Of a DNA stretch of 64,000 bases, positions 25,301-38,800 are shown piece by piece; the stretch's first letter is position 1, and each line of letters starts with the position of its first letter. The position numbers and the translations under genes were made by a program. This stretch comes from Parus major. Taxonomy: Eukaryota > Chordata > Aves > Passeriformes > Paridae. Location of the stretch: contig NC_031769.1 of assembly GCF_001522545.3 (NCBI RefSeq), forward strand, positions 70,236,640-70,300,639, read 5' to 3'. Under the pieces are notes generated by a model that saw nothing but the letters and a program-made list of their open reading frames with translations, ran no database searches and had not been told where the DNA came from.

Positions 25301-27004
25301 CTTCATCTTTTACTGAGGAGCTGTAGGTGCTTCCCCTATGACTTACAGCAAGGACTATTAACCCCACAGATGTCACTGGGTTTAACGCAGCACTGCCACC
25401 ATAAAAATTTAAAAATTTTATTCTATAGTACTGTAAATAATCGGTTTCATTTTCCCTGAAGTTTTACAATTAGCATCCCTAAGAACAAAAATTGCATGTG
25501 CTGCAGATCTGGCCTTCAAAATGCCATTATATGTGAACATGCTTGATGCTAATAACAAAGTGTAAAGGATACATTTAGAAAATTACCAAATTAGAACCTG
25601 TGTCAGGAAAAAAGCAAAGGGCTTACAGTTGCATTTCTTTCCTAATTTTCTCTAATTTTTGAAAAGTGGAGGGGAAAGCAGGAGTGGCAGCATGTGAGGT
25701 TTCCCATGAAACTATTGAGCTAGATCACCAAAGCAACTGTAATGTAAAGGAAAAAAATGCTGATGAAGAACAGTCTACAGAAGAGGCAGCTCTGGCTTTC
25801 TTTTGCTACTGAGCAGATTTTTGCTGATACTTAGATTTATAGTTCACTGTTGATTATTTAAAATATACTTGTCTTCAAGGAAAGCCTTTTACTATTTGAG
25901 AGAAAAAACAGATTTTTAATTTATTTTTATTATATTATTGTCTTACTAATCAGTGGAAAAATATGCAAATATTTTTCTTAACATGCCTTTAATAACCATT
26001 CCATGTAGGAGTAATATTCTTCAAGTTTTCATTTAAAACTGCTTTTATTGCTAAGCTCTGCTGCCATTATGTTGCGTAGGGATTTAATCACTATTCTTGG
26101 TGTACACACAATTTCTATTAATGCCAATTAATAAGCACTGATTGAAAAAAAGAAACACATAACTGTTTCTAATTTTCATTTTTCACAGAAATTGTTTCAG
26201 CAAAGTATTTGTTACTTTTATGGTGACATAAATACATTTCCATTAAAACTAAGCCAACAGCAGAAGATTTAGATGTGTATTCTTTTTCCTTTTTCTTCCC
26301 ATTTGAATATATAAAACTAATAATTTGTGAATTTAATGGAATTTAATAATGTGATTTTTTGTGAGTTTAATCAAAATTCAAAAATCAATGAGGTTGGACT
26401 GATCATGGATTTTCCTGGCACCAGTTGAAGTATGAATTATATCTATTAGATCTGAAATTGTAAAGAAAAGTGTAACATTCATAGTTTGGCACTTTCTCAC
26501 AGAAGCAAGGCCAAAGTTCTAGTGGAATTTCAATCTCCTTGAATTCTGAGGCAAAGCTGGGCAAAGACAGGCCTGGATTTCAGAATGCTTATTTGGAAGC
26601 ATTCTGCCCACATGTGATACTACCTCAACCTGAAAATGTGAGTCAAACAAGAAAAAAAAGGCTTCTAGAAACAGACAATGTAGCCAGTTCTGGTGTAGAA
26701 TTTTTGAAAGCTGTATAGAGTCAGTTAATTTTTGATTCCACTTCTGCAAAAATAGCCTGTGTTTGGAGTCATCTGAACAGTAGAAATTGTTGCTTGCACA
26801 AAGAGCTTCCTGTATTGCTCTTCTTTATGTACTTTTAAACATATTTATAAATAATTGCAATGAAATGTATTAAAAATTTCATGTTTCTGACAGTTCTACC
26901 TTCATATTGCTACAAAGTTAATTTTCTCCTATCTCTGCAAGAAAAATAGATTGTAAGACAATCACATTTTATCAGAAATGCTTTTTTTATGTTATAGTTT
27001 CTTG
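22328..27004. other. 4.7 kb AT-rich non-coding stretch
   Basis: No gene, RNA or element was recognised. It holds the small tandem duplication at 22682-22719. A phrase resembling CR1 (GAGGTTGGACTGATCATGG near 26390) has no CR1 terminus after it and is not called. Open frames are below 80 codons apart from those created by the gap. Confidence 0.5.
22682..22719. repeat. Two-copy tandem duplication, 21-bp period
   Basis: The 17-mer TGAGCTTCAGGCAATAG occurs exactly at 22682-22698 and 22703-22719, joined by CTGA. Perfect identity suggests a recent local duplication. Confidence 0.92.
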
Positions 27005-27160
27005 TGCTATATGTGCAAGAAACTATATATACTGTTTACACTGTATATATTATATTATGTATATTATATATGTGTATATATTATAGATAATATAGTATAT
27101 CATATATGTGTATATATATAATATATATATAATATTATATATAATATTTTATACTGTTTC
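27005..27160. repeat. AT-rich palindromic region
   Basis: The segment is almost pure A/T with repeated TATATA, ATATTATAT and GTATATATTATA words, and it can fold on itself in many registers. The pattern is typical of AT microsatellites that have expanded and decayed. A cleaner (AT)n run is at 27513-27537. Confidence 0.85.
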
Positions 27161-27512
27161 CAACAGGAGAACATTTAAAGATCACCTGCATATTGATTTT
27201 TAGTGTTAAGTTTCACTTTTCTCCTTTGAGTGTCATTAACGACAACTAACATTAATTACTTTTTTAATAAAAGAACTTACTACTCTCTTCTAAAAAAATG
27301 GAAGCAATATTATATTCTGTACCCATATATCTTACAATTATTTATTGACATGTGTAGGTATCCACCTTAAAATATCACTTATTACTTAGCAAATGTGCGC
27401 ATATATGTTCTGAATGTTCCTTCTTACACTTTTTTACATTTCTACTGATTTTGTTTTTTTAAAATAAATTTTCATGGGTGGAATAACTTTATATTGGAAG
27501 AGTATTTGCCTC

Positions 27513-27537
27513 TAATATATATATATATATATATATA
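27513..27537. repeat. (AT)n dinucleotide microsatellite
   Basis: About 12 uninterrupted AT units. Likely length-variable. Confidence 0.9.
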
Positions 27538-28359
27538 CCTAAGTTTGAAATCTAATTTCTAATTTTTTGGTAGGTGGCTTTTTTTTCCCAAAATAAGAAT
27601 GTTCGGTGACAAAGAAAATTGGTATAATTTACTCTTTTGTCAATGAGTAATTAAATTGAAAATGCAGGACTAGTATATTATCAAGCTGTGACTGTTTATA
27701 ATTGCGGACATCAATCCCTGTTTTCAGGATAGGCTGTTTTACTCTTTTTTTTTTCCCCAAAAGGCTTGATAAATAATCTACACAGATTTATTGTAAAATA
27801 CTGAAGTTTTGGCTTTGAAGCACTGTCATGGTGGGCTGATCTATCTTAAAATGCACAGAACTCCATATACTGCTGATTCTAATCTCTCATTTCTCTAAAA
27901 CTCATTTGAGTGTGTTTTTTCAACAGAGCAGAAGCTGAGAATCTGTCTCAAGCAGAATGCCAGATGTATGAGTATGCCAGAGTGGCTCAAGGTAGAAGTA
28001 GCTCAAGAACTATAACATCAATCCAATAGTTTCACTGTTTTTATCAAGTTTGCAACATGATTTGGGTTGAAATATATGTATACATGTACTTCACAATGAC
28101 ATACCAATGATTTTTAATAAATACACCTAGAAAAAAGTAGAAAAAATTTAGACACCTTGCTGTGTAAATATATAAGATAATAATAGATAAATTGTACCAT
28201 ACAGGCATGGCTGATTGTTGTTAAAACTGAAAACTAGTGGTTAACACACCTCCACCTCCCTCATCATATTTTCTGTTCTCTAGATGTTCATTGAAAGTGT
28301 ATAATTTTACTAAAATGCAAAAATCTTTATTAATCTAAAGCTTGTATGCAGAGTTTGGT
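27538..28359. other. Non-coding stretch, nothing recognised
   Basis: AT-rich sequence without open frames of note or recognisable repeats. Confidence 0.5.
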
Positions 28360-28452
28360 TTGGTTGCTTTTTTGTTTTTTTGGTGTTTTTTTTTGTTTGC
28401 TTGTTTTTTGTTTGGTTTTGGTTTTGTTTGTTTTGGTGTTTTTTTGGGGGGA
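28360..28452. repeat. T/G-rich (TTTTG)n-like low-complexity tract
   Basis: The plus strand is almost only T and G, with TTTGTTTG, TTTTGG and a final GGGGGG. It is similar in kind to the CAAAA tract at 21087-21230 read from the other strand. The F/C/G-rich open frame across it is an artefact. Confidence 0.85.
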
Positions 28453-30226
28453 ATTTTTGTCATTTATGGTGAAAAAACATTTGGATGCCTTAAAACACAG
28501 ATTTTTAGCTTTCATAATATTATAGTTTTGGTTTAAAAAAATGTGTAAGAATAAGATGAGCAAACATATTGAAAGCACACTGTGAACTGGGCCTCTACCA
28601 AGGAAAATGAGACCAGTGACATGTTCCTAGCTGGTCCTATCTCTCCTCAGAATAGGCTACAAACATTACTTTTATCTTCCCATCTGGGATAAAAATATAG
28701 TAGTGAAAATAAACTAAGCAAATGGATCTATAACTGTTCATAGAATCCATGAATTTGTCTTGAATAGGTATTCCTGTATAGAAAATTGCTGTGCATGCAA
28801 TTGTTTGGGATTTGTTTATTCATATCAGCCATAAGATTATACAGATATTGTTTTAATTCTTTGCTTTTACCACAGTTTGTTTCTGTACAAGTATATAGTA
28901 TATACTTTAGAGTATACATGTTGATTTCTTTCTGTGTTATATATATTAAGATTTGTTTTGGAAAATAAATATCTGAAATGATAGATGAAAACAAAACACC
29001 TTTTAAGCGAGGATTTTAAAGAACAAAGAGATTTACAAATATTCTGTGGACCTTAAAATACACTTTTTCAAATTAAAAGATACTTAAATAAGATGGGGAT
29101 GAAATTAAAAACCCTGTTTGTATTCAACCATAAAACAGGGAAAGAACAGATTTTTGTCATGAATCTTAGTTTTTAACAGCAGAATGAAATTTCTATTAAT
29201 GTCCTTGAATCCACATGTTCCATATACTTATTCAAATATTTTTTTACTCAGAATTCATAAAATTTGCTGTTCTTACTCTAGCCACTTTCAGAAAATGCAA
29301 TTATAAATATTTACACCATTCTGGTAACTATTTCACTTGCATTTCAAGAGCCAAATTGCATGAATTTTAACATCTTCCAATTAACTGAAGAAGTTAGTAA
29401 TAGCCAGTTTAAGAGATTTTTCTCTTCTTCTTCTCAAGTGAAACCACCTGGTAGCTATTCAGCTATTCTTTTTTATTTTTTATTTTTTTTGTCATTATTT
29501 ATAAATTGGTATTTGAAAGGTTTGGAAAGAAGTATGGTAGTAAGGAGAACAACATGAAAAATATTAGACTAAGGAAGCTAATATCTAAAGTTACTCAGAA
29601 TAAATCTGAGTCAAAAAAAGCTATCACATTATTAAGAAAATATGGCATGTTCAGGAATCATCAATAAGGAATGAGCATCTATTTATATCCTCTAGATTTC
29701 ATTTTTTCACTTGAAATTAGTTTCATTGCCCTGTAGTAATTTGTCATTTATTTGAAAATCAGAGTAAAAGAAAAGCCAGATTCATGTCAAAAAAATGGCT
29801 TCCAAAGCATCTCTTCATCTTTTTGGATGAAGAAAATACACCAGAGCCCAGACAAGTCTATTTCTATTTACTGAAAACCTGAACAGCTGAACAGGATGTT
29901 CAGTAAGGCTTTGTGTCTAACAGAAGACCTTATTGATTTCTAACTTGTTCAACTCATTCCTGATTTCACACCACATTTCCAAAATATTTTTGGGGGGTAT
30001 GTGGGGTGTTTTTGTTTTTGTTTTCTAGTTAACATTCCAAAGTGTTATTTTTGGAGGATTGAATCAGAAAACCTTTAAAGTGGGAAATCACTTATCTAAG
30101 CAAGAAGGTTGGACAGAAAAAGAGGTGCAAATAATTAAATGGATTTCAAAATGGCATAACCAAATTTTTGCATATAAGGTTAACACATAACAGTGCAATA
30201 TGAATACAACTGGATGTGTGCAGGGC
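28453..30226. other. 1.8 kb AT-rich non-coding stretch
   Basis: Nothing is recognised on either strand. Open frames are short and dominated by I, L, F, K and Y, as expected from base composition. Confidence 0.5.
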
Positions 30227-30247
30227 AGGGTACCAGTGTGGTACCCT
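30227..30247. repeat. Perfect short hairpin (9-bp stem, 3-nt loop)
   Basis: AGGGTACCA at 30227-30235 and its exact complement TGGTACCCT at 30239-30247 enclose the loop GTG. Each arm holds a KpnI-type GGTACC palindrome. No poly-U tract follows in the manner of a terminator, and no function is implied. Confidence 0.85.
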
Positions 30248-32874
30248 TTCCATACTTTGTCAGAGCATATGAACCATTTTGCAGTATAGTCAGCTGCTTG
30301 TGCACAGGGAAGTGCAAGTGCCTTGTGGAGCTGGATATGCTTTCCCCAAACCCTTGAAGCCTCCTGCAAATCTCTTGATATTTTTTGCAACAAGCATTGC
30401 TTCAGTTGCAGTTCACAGTTTGTTGCCAGCTTTCTGAACACACCAGCTGGGAGTAGGCCTGGCACATGGTGGAACTAAGCTCCAAGATTTTGTTAAAATG
30501 TTCCTAAATTAAGACCCCTGCAGTAGCAAAGTATAAAAACGAATCATTACAGGTCCAGGCCTAAAAACCCCTAGCTTACTTCCTTTTTCTGACTGAAAAC
30601 CATACGTGGCTCTTGAATAAACAGGACAACGAGTGACCCATCCAGGCCTTCAAGTTTTTGTGACTCCTTTCCAAACCCACATTTGAATGGGCAACTTTAG
30701 CTCTGTGACCAAAAAAATCTCCTCCCTCCTACAAATGGAGATAATGAGGGACATACTTTTAAACTTAGAATATAAACATTGGCCTTCAATTGCGAGGTCC
30801 CCACATATTTGCAAGTGACTAATAGGAGATGGAAATGGTGTGGGCACATGACTTCAGGGGTACAGCTACAAAAATGGATGAAGCTTAAGAGATGCTGAGA
30901 TGCTGGGAGTGGAAAGGACACACCCTTAGAGAGAACTACAAAACTTGGAAACTCATGGTTCTAGGACAAATGCTATATTTGTCTCATTGTGTCATTGTTC
31001 TTTTTCCTACCCTCACTCTGTAATCTTCCCCAGTGAAACTAATACTTTTTAGCTATATAGGATTTCAAACAGTTAAAAGACAGAAAGTAGAAAAAGATGA
31101 AAAAATTATATTTTCAAGATTCAAATCCAATTCAATCCAATTCTATCTCCAAAGCTCATTTTACTATGGTCTTTCTTCTATGCAATTTTTCATAAAAGGA
31201 CAAAAACATCAACAAAAAACCCCCACCATCAAACCTTCATTCATGCCCAGCTGAGGGTTTTAACTTTCAGAACCTTTTTAAAGCTGTTTTTCTAGCTTCA
31301 TAGAAAAGTGCATGGCATGCACTGCATAGCCCTAGTCTAATCAAAAATTATTTCATTAAAAAATTGCTGCATAGGTGTTTTTTTCCAGCAGACTACACAC
31401 AGCATTTTAAGTTATCTATCACTTTTTCCCTTTGGACTTTACCACTTACAAATGGAGTTTCATGCTTCATGAAACAAAGAGTTTCAGGCTGCTTAGGCAA
31501 CCACAAGCAACAGGACAGGAAGATGATAATCGGAGGCAGAATCTGAAATCCTAGGCAAAAGCACATCAGACTGGGAGTTGGTTTATGAGTCCTCCAGTGC
31601 CCACCCCACAAGAGTGAGGAATAGCAATTTCTGTGATTTCACTGAGGTTTTTACAGTTCTGCAAATCACTGTCTCTGTGCATCATGCTGACCCAGCTTCT
31701 GGAGTCACAATATTTTAGAAAAGATTTTCTGTTTCACACTCTTTTTAGGTACCCTATTATTTTTGGAACAAGTGCTTCTATTTCTTGTGTTTGGTAGAAC
31801 AGTACTCATCCAGCTGTATAGTCCTGTCCCCAGTGATACCCAGGGACGACTCCCTTTGAGAGGATAACAAAGAGGGCTGCTAAGAATAATATGAATGAAA
31901 AAAATTATTTCTGGCCCAATGAGCAGAGCGTTGCATACCCTGAGGGCAGTGTACAATTGCTGTGTTGACTCACTGAAAAGCAAGAGAATTCATATTGTCT
32001 TGAGGGAATGAACCCCTGGTATCCCAACATGCACATAACACATGCTTGCTCCTTTCCTATTCAATCCAGTTCACTGCCTCATTTTTTTTCCTGGAATGAA
32101 TACTGAGTACCAACTGGATTTGCATGCTATTAAACAAAAATAGTAATAAAAAATTCTCTGAATTCATTTGGATAGAGGGGAAATACAAATTCCTCACACA
32201 GCAACAAAAAGTATTGAATTAATATTATTCTTTAAATATGCAGCTGTGTTCTATAGTCAAACATTACTACTGAATTGCTTGATATGGCGTTGGAGTGATA
32301 CTATGGAGACAGTTGAATCCATGCACTTTTAAACTCATGAGGGACCACCCTGGAGCAAAGCTAACAGGATAAATCAGAAATTACTTCAAGATGAGGAGTA
32401 ATTAAATTCACAGTGCTGGATAACATAAGAGAAAGAACGGTGTAATTATGAAGCTGGAGCAAAAATAATTGTTCATACACATGCAAAGCACAGCCAATTA
32501 TTAACTTGAAGATACACAAGAAAAACCCTAAGATCACACCAAAGTTACAGATACATGTTTGACATTACACTGAGTTGTTTTATACATTGCTGTGAATGTT
32601 TCTGTACAAACAGTATACTGTGGGTATACAGTGGGTCCCACATTTTACACTGAATAGTCTTGACAGTGTTTTTACCTAAGCCAATCACTGACCTAATGTC
32701 TGGTCTCTGAAAAACAGTTCATAGCTTCACATTGCTGAGGATGGAACAGGGAGCAGGCACTGCTTGGGCTGCTCTTCACAGTATCTCTGCTGGCTGCACC
32801 CTACCAGCACACCTACCACCATGCAGCCAGTGTCTCTCCTAAGCACAGGTATTTATGTATAAAGACAGCAATGT
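30248..32874. other. 2.6 kb non-coding stretch
   Basis: No gene was found. A 125-codon minus-strand open frame (30088-30465) has no recognisable domain. A TATA-like AGTATAAAAACG near 30530 and an AATAAA near 30616 resemble LTR signals, but no flanking duplication or terminal pair could be found, so no element is called. Confidence 0.45.
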
Positions 32875-32898
32875 GAAAGGAACCAAAGGGTTCCTTTC
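32875..32898. repeat. Perfect short hairpin (10-bp stem, 4-nt loop)
   Basis: GAAAGGAACC at 32875-32884 pairs exactly with GGTTCCTTTC at 32889-32898 around the loop AAAG. The surrounding 600 bp are slightly richer in GC than the neighbours. There is no extended arm of microRNA-precursor length. Confidence 0.85.
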
Positions 32899-35800
32899 CA
32901 AAGGGACACCTAACGTCTGTATTCCTGTAGGAGTTATACCTGCTCTGAGAGGTCTCACACTCTGCTGGACTCATATAACTGAAAGTGCTCTCTCCACAAA
33001 TTGTCTCTCCAAAAGACAACCCTTTTTATCAGTCATATTTCCTACCTTTTACTTCTGCCACCATTTTATGGGTGGCTTAAACTGATCTGTGGACAGCTTC
33101 TCCATGACCCCATACTGTCACCTTGTCTGCACTGACACTTGGGACCACCATGCCAATGGCAGTCACAGCATCTGGACCACATGGCAAAGGAAGCCAAGGC
33201 TGCAGGACTCACAGCAACACTCATCTCAAGTGACATAATTGACCTTGGTCATAACTGTGACATCTGGGCATGTCAGTACCAGTAGTTTAATATTTTTTTT
33301 AAGGAAATAAATAAAATAATCAAACATTTATAACAGCTTTGATATTTGAATATCCCCGTGTCTATTTCAGCACAATAAAATACATGAGTATCAGAAGGAT
33401 TTTCATGCACTTTACCTCTGAGAAAATAGATATTCTTTTCTGTGCCCAGTAAAAAAAAAAAATAAAAAGAAAAAAGTCAGGCTTTCACAAACTGTAGTTC
33501 AAATCTTGTATTAAACATGATTTTCTGCCTTACTTCAATGTTAGAGATTTCTGGAGATTTCAGTGTGAGTTTGCAGCACACATCAAAACATCCATATCTA
33601 CTTGCTCGGATTCCCACAGACTTGCTTAATTCCCATTGGGTGACTAGAAACACTCTGGTTGATTTAAATAGGTGTTTCATCCATATCAGTCTCCTTTGGA
33701 GTGGCCAAATTCTTTTGAATGAGAACTAGCCCCATAAAAATTATCACAGCATGTATCTATATCCTTGTTCTATGACACTTCTTCTTCCCTACTAGCACCA
33801 TTAACTTTTCAAAATTGTACCAAGGGTTCTTTTGCTAATCATAAACCTTAATTCTAAATTCTCTCTACAGACATCTAATTCCAGATACAAAAAAAAAATT
33901 GATTAAAACAACAAAAGACACTTTGTACAATCAAAATCCATTGGAAAAATTATACACATTGACAAATTCCTTGGTATCTCTTAGTCAACATTATTTTTCT
34001 TAATGTTAATAGTTTTATTCCTTGACTTTTTAAAGTATTGACTTTACCTATGCATTCCTCTCAAATGGAACAAAACATTAGATTGCAAAGACTAATGGCC
34101 ACCTGTCTACTACTTCCACAAGCAAATGCAGTATAAATTGACCAAAACCAGTCTGTACACTGCTCTGTGCTTACGAGATGAAAATTTATAAATTTGGACC
34201 CTCTCTATTTAGAAGAAGTACTAAAAAAAAAAATGTATTATTGGCACTTGGATGTTAGAAAGCTTTACAATCAGAAATAGAGAGGCAAGAAAATTAGATT
34301 CTGTACTGGACACAGTTAGACGTTTATGCTTAGTTTAGTCTACTTTTTCTGAGCTGAAATTTTCCACATTTTGTGGGATTTCATAATCTTTCAGCACATG
34401 GAAAGCAACAGATAATTTTCTTCTATCACATGTTTGCAAAGGAAAGAGTTCTAAAATATTATCCTTAGTCTTGTAATCTCTAAACCAATCTTCCACTTTT
34501 CAAATAATACAATAATCATATTCAATAAGGTGTTAATATTTCAGACTTAAAATTTTATCTGCTAAGGATTATGTCCCCTTCTAACAGCACATTTTATAAG
34601 TCTATCACAGTTTTTCACTTTCTAAGGTCTTTGACACTAGAATCCTTTAAATAACAAGATAAATACATTTTAATTAAAAAACTTCAGAAAATTGCAGCAT
34701 CCTGTATTGTTGATGATCTACTGTGTCTAGGTCATGGTGATGTCACAGCTGTGTCATACTGGATGATATAGCTGTTTTTCATGTAAGATATTGCATCTCC
34801 TCCAAAGATACACCTTTCATATCATGACAATATGAACTTTGTTTCCACACCAATTATAATAATCTTGTTATTTTTTTTCCTTTTGTAAATTCTTTTTGAA
34901 TTTGAAGTTTAGTGCATGCAGACTTATTTCTTTCTTACTTTTCCCCTGAGGCAAATGTGGTTAAATTGTGTTATTTTCTACCTGTTCATAATTTCATTTT
35001 ATTTGGACCTGCAGGACTCTGCTCACAAAATAGTTGTAAAGGGATGGGAGAAGTTTTCCACTCTCCTGCAAGCATGTGAATGCACATGATGTTCCACAGG
35101 CAGAAAATGCAGCAGCTCCCACCCAAAGAGAATAATTCTTCAATGGAGCCTCTAGCAGATCCAGACACCAGCCCATATCCAGACTAGAGGCTTAAATGTT
35201 AATCCCTAAAATACACTGAAGTTTTCCATGTGCAGAAGTGATTTATGAAATTGTACACATTTCTATTTAGACTGTTTGAAATGAGCATTTCAGTTTGAAT
35301 AATATTTTTAGAACACAACACAATTTTTTCAATTGCAAAGAATAAAAAAGCCCCTTTTATTTAGAGTTCAGTTTTCTAGTTTATCTTCTTTTTCTTCATT
35401 TGACTACAGAAAAACAAAGGAAAAATAATAGTGTAAAAAAATTCTCTATGCAATCTTTTTCTATTTTTTAAAAGACCTTGCATTCTGGGTTATCCTATCT
35501 GGAAACCAAAAAATATGGTAAGTAGCTCTTTTCACATTTTCTCCTTTGCCTTGTTTCCTTCAGTACACCTAATTGAAGGCAACTGGTTTTTCCAAAAGAA
35601 ATAAAGTGCCAGGGGGCAAAGGGGCAGGGAAAGGTGGTATCTATAGTGTGGATGGTCATAACACGGCCTGGAATCTCTTATCACAGCATCTTAAACCAGA
35701 AAAGAACAGGAAACCAGACAATGCTCAGTATTCATTGCCATTCCTGCCTGAAAGCAGATTATCTGCCTGAAATCTAAAGTAGGTGTAACCAAAAACACCT

Positions 35801-38800
35801 GGTAGAAGTTACCATGCATGACCTGTAATCAAGAATATGACTGTGATATTATGTTAAAATCTATTTATGTATACTAAACTATATATAGAAATGCTATTCT
35901 TATAAGTACACAAAGTAGCTCCAGGTAGATTAGTGCTGCATATTTTTTTGGAAATACAAAAATGTAATGGACATTTTAGATTAATTTGGTCCATTAAATG
36001 AGAAAGATGAGAAAGCTTAAACTTAAGCCCTGCTTTAACCTCATAATTAAAGAAAAAAAAAAGTCATATTAAGTGCAAAGTTTCATTTGTTGAGGTTATT
36101 ATATGTTGGTGAAGAATAAGACAAGGAAAACCATAGGCTAGTTTTAAAGCTGTGTGATGTTTTTTCACATGTGAAATTGTTGTTTATTTGCATACATATT
36201 GTATACTGTAGAGCACATTTGCTTCCACCAAATCACAAATGTGTGTCTCAATATGCCAAAGTATGATGAGCCATGCTTTCAGAATAAAATGCATAATTAC
36301 AGAACAGTTGCAACCTGTGGTACACAGATCAATGCGTTGCAGCTGAGCTATCTCCTGCACCTACCAGCAAATGTGTATCAGTCCCCTGGGTTCTGCCAGA
36401 GCATAGAAAAGAAAGCCAAAACCCTGTAGTCTATTAGGAATACAAATTCAATATATTTCTCCTAATTACTTTTTAATTTCCATCTCATTTATGTATAGTA
36501 GCTACAGAAGGAAAAAGAGTTCTATTCCTTATTCCTCCACTGTCTTGCGTATTTGACCTTAGTAATATTACAATTACTCTCTTGCTTAATTGATTCTTCT
36601 GCATCATATGCATAATTAAAACTACTTGTCTTTTAGGTGTTAAGTGGACCTAAGATTACCTTTTACACTGTGAGAGAAATGTTTTAAAGAAGAAGCTCAA
36701 ATGAATATTATTTTTTTTAAAGTCAAATTGTTACTTTAGAGTCCTGAGCTCAAAATTAATTTACTAAATTATTTAGTTTTGTCCATGAGGTACATATTGC
36801 TTTAAAATGCTCAATTCTAATGCAATTTAACTTAAACCTTCTTTGTAATACTAGAAATTTCTTTTTGTTTTGTTCAGCTAATGAAAAAAAAAGGAACCCA
36901 CAGGCTAGGAAAAATGTTGTTTTGTCTTTCTTTTTTAATACCGGTCTGTAGGATATTGTCCTGACTATTGAAAGAAAGGTCTCATTTGGAAGTTTAATAT
37001 AAGGCAAGTAGGGTTGCAGAGTATAGATCAGAGTGTATAGAATCTTCCTGGAAATTAAGACAATGGAAATCAATGACCATTATAGGAATAATTTTTATAA
37101 AGAAATAATCCTTTTTTTTTTCCCATGGATTGGATCTTACTTTATTAAATGTACCTATTGACTTCTGTGCAATATACACTAAAGAAATAATGCCATGGGG
37201 ATTTTATTGCGCTGTATTGTGCAGTCTCACTCCAAATGCAGAAAACCAAAGTATCCAAGACTGCCTGGGATTTTAGAAAAAGTAAGCAAGTACAATGGCC
37301 AGGGAGGCTGAATATAATATATAATGACTAGATACTAAATATAGAATATAAAAATTTTTTTATATTATGTATTCAGTAATGAATGGTAAGACAGATGAAT
37401 GACTAGCCCAGTTATTGTTATTTCACTCAACACTTACATTAAGTTTTACTTTGAAATGCTGACCCTGCCATTTCTCTGGTGGATAAATTATATCTCATTG
37501 TCAGTTCTGTGCTTTAAGCAGTCTTCAAAGGAAAATACCATTATAGATGCACTGTATGTAAAACAAGACGTAAATCAAGTCTTCTGTCTTGATTCTTTTG
37601 TTTGTCCTCTTCGTGGTCCTCTGCAAACCAGCAGTATGTCTTGTCAAGATAAGTCACCTCTGTCACTCAGCTGTCATCTTTGTGATAGAAGTCAAAAATA
37701 TCCAAAAGTGAATTGCAGAAGACTCTTCTGCAGACAGAATACAATATCAGTGATGTCTGTTCATGTGCTTACTTATCAGCTGAATTTACTAAATACAGAG
37801 TATGCTGTGTATCAAATATGAAGTAATCCAGGAAAATAGTGCATGCCAATTGGTCAAAAATGAGAATTAATGCAAACATTAATGAGTATTTCACAGACAC
37901 ATGATTCAACCTATGACTCCTATGAAACCTGATACTGTAAGAAAATTTATACAGAAAGAGTAGAATATACCTATGTTCAATAATTTGAAATATCCTGTGA
38001 CAGGACATTGCTGAAAACTCTCCTATGAAGAATGGACATGGCTCATGAGATTTAAAGTTATTCTCTGAGTTGTACTGGAATGTCCATCTGGAATTGGTGG
38101 TAATGCCTTACACTTTGATTACTTTGCATGCACATCAAAGGAATGTGTTCTGCAACTGAGCCACAAATATCCATTTCAGCCTATTAGGACAACACATAAA
38201 TTTAAAAAAAATTAGGATGATTTTTCAATACTTATCCTTGCCATTGAGAGAGGTACTTAACCTACTTATAATGTATGTCTGTTGTCAATGCAAATCAATA
38301 CATTTCTGGGTACATTACTGGTTTTACTTGTCATAACTGTGTGTATTGTATTTTCTTTAAGATTCAGGGCATTGTAAAGACCAGAATCCCATGCAATAAC
38401 CTTGCTGGATCTCCCAAATTGTTAAAGTAAAACAGATTTCTTCTAACTAATGATGCAGAGATTATAGTTACAGTTCAGTAGCTCTGATACTATCTAATAG
38501 AAGTGAATGGAAAATATCAGTTTAAAACAGGGTAGGTCTGTCACTATACCACAGGCAGAATACTTACAGGAAACAGTGAAGTGACATAAGAATTCTGAGG
38601 GCTTAATTTAAACATGAATTATTTAACATTACAAGCTTTAAACTTGCGTTGCTAGGGACTTTACGGTAAAACTCGTGCTCACTCTGATTTGAGCTGCTTG
38701 AGCACGCTGAAGTGATAAAGTTGATCTTGCTTACAAATTAAATTTTTAAAGCTGCTAGATTAGTATGAAAGGCTTGATCCATATAAAGTGCTGAAGCTTT

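Noticed and set aside
26385..26425. GAGGTTGGACTGATCATGG resembling the CR1 3' region
   Set aside because: The expected GGTCC-TTCCAACCC and ATTCTATG terminus does not follow, and the match is limited to a few words.
30088..30465. 125-codon open frame (-), first thought to be a retroviral remnant
   Set aside because: No conserved gag, pol or env motif can be seen. The nearby TATA-like and AATAAA words lack terminal TG...CA with matching flanks, so neither a gene nor an LTR is called.
37399..37821. 140-codon open frame (+)
   Set aside because: It has a cysteine-rich middle but no recognisable motif spacing. Stop codons and frames around it look random.
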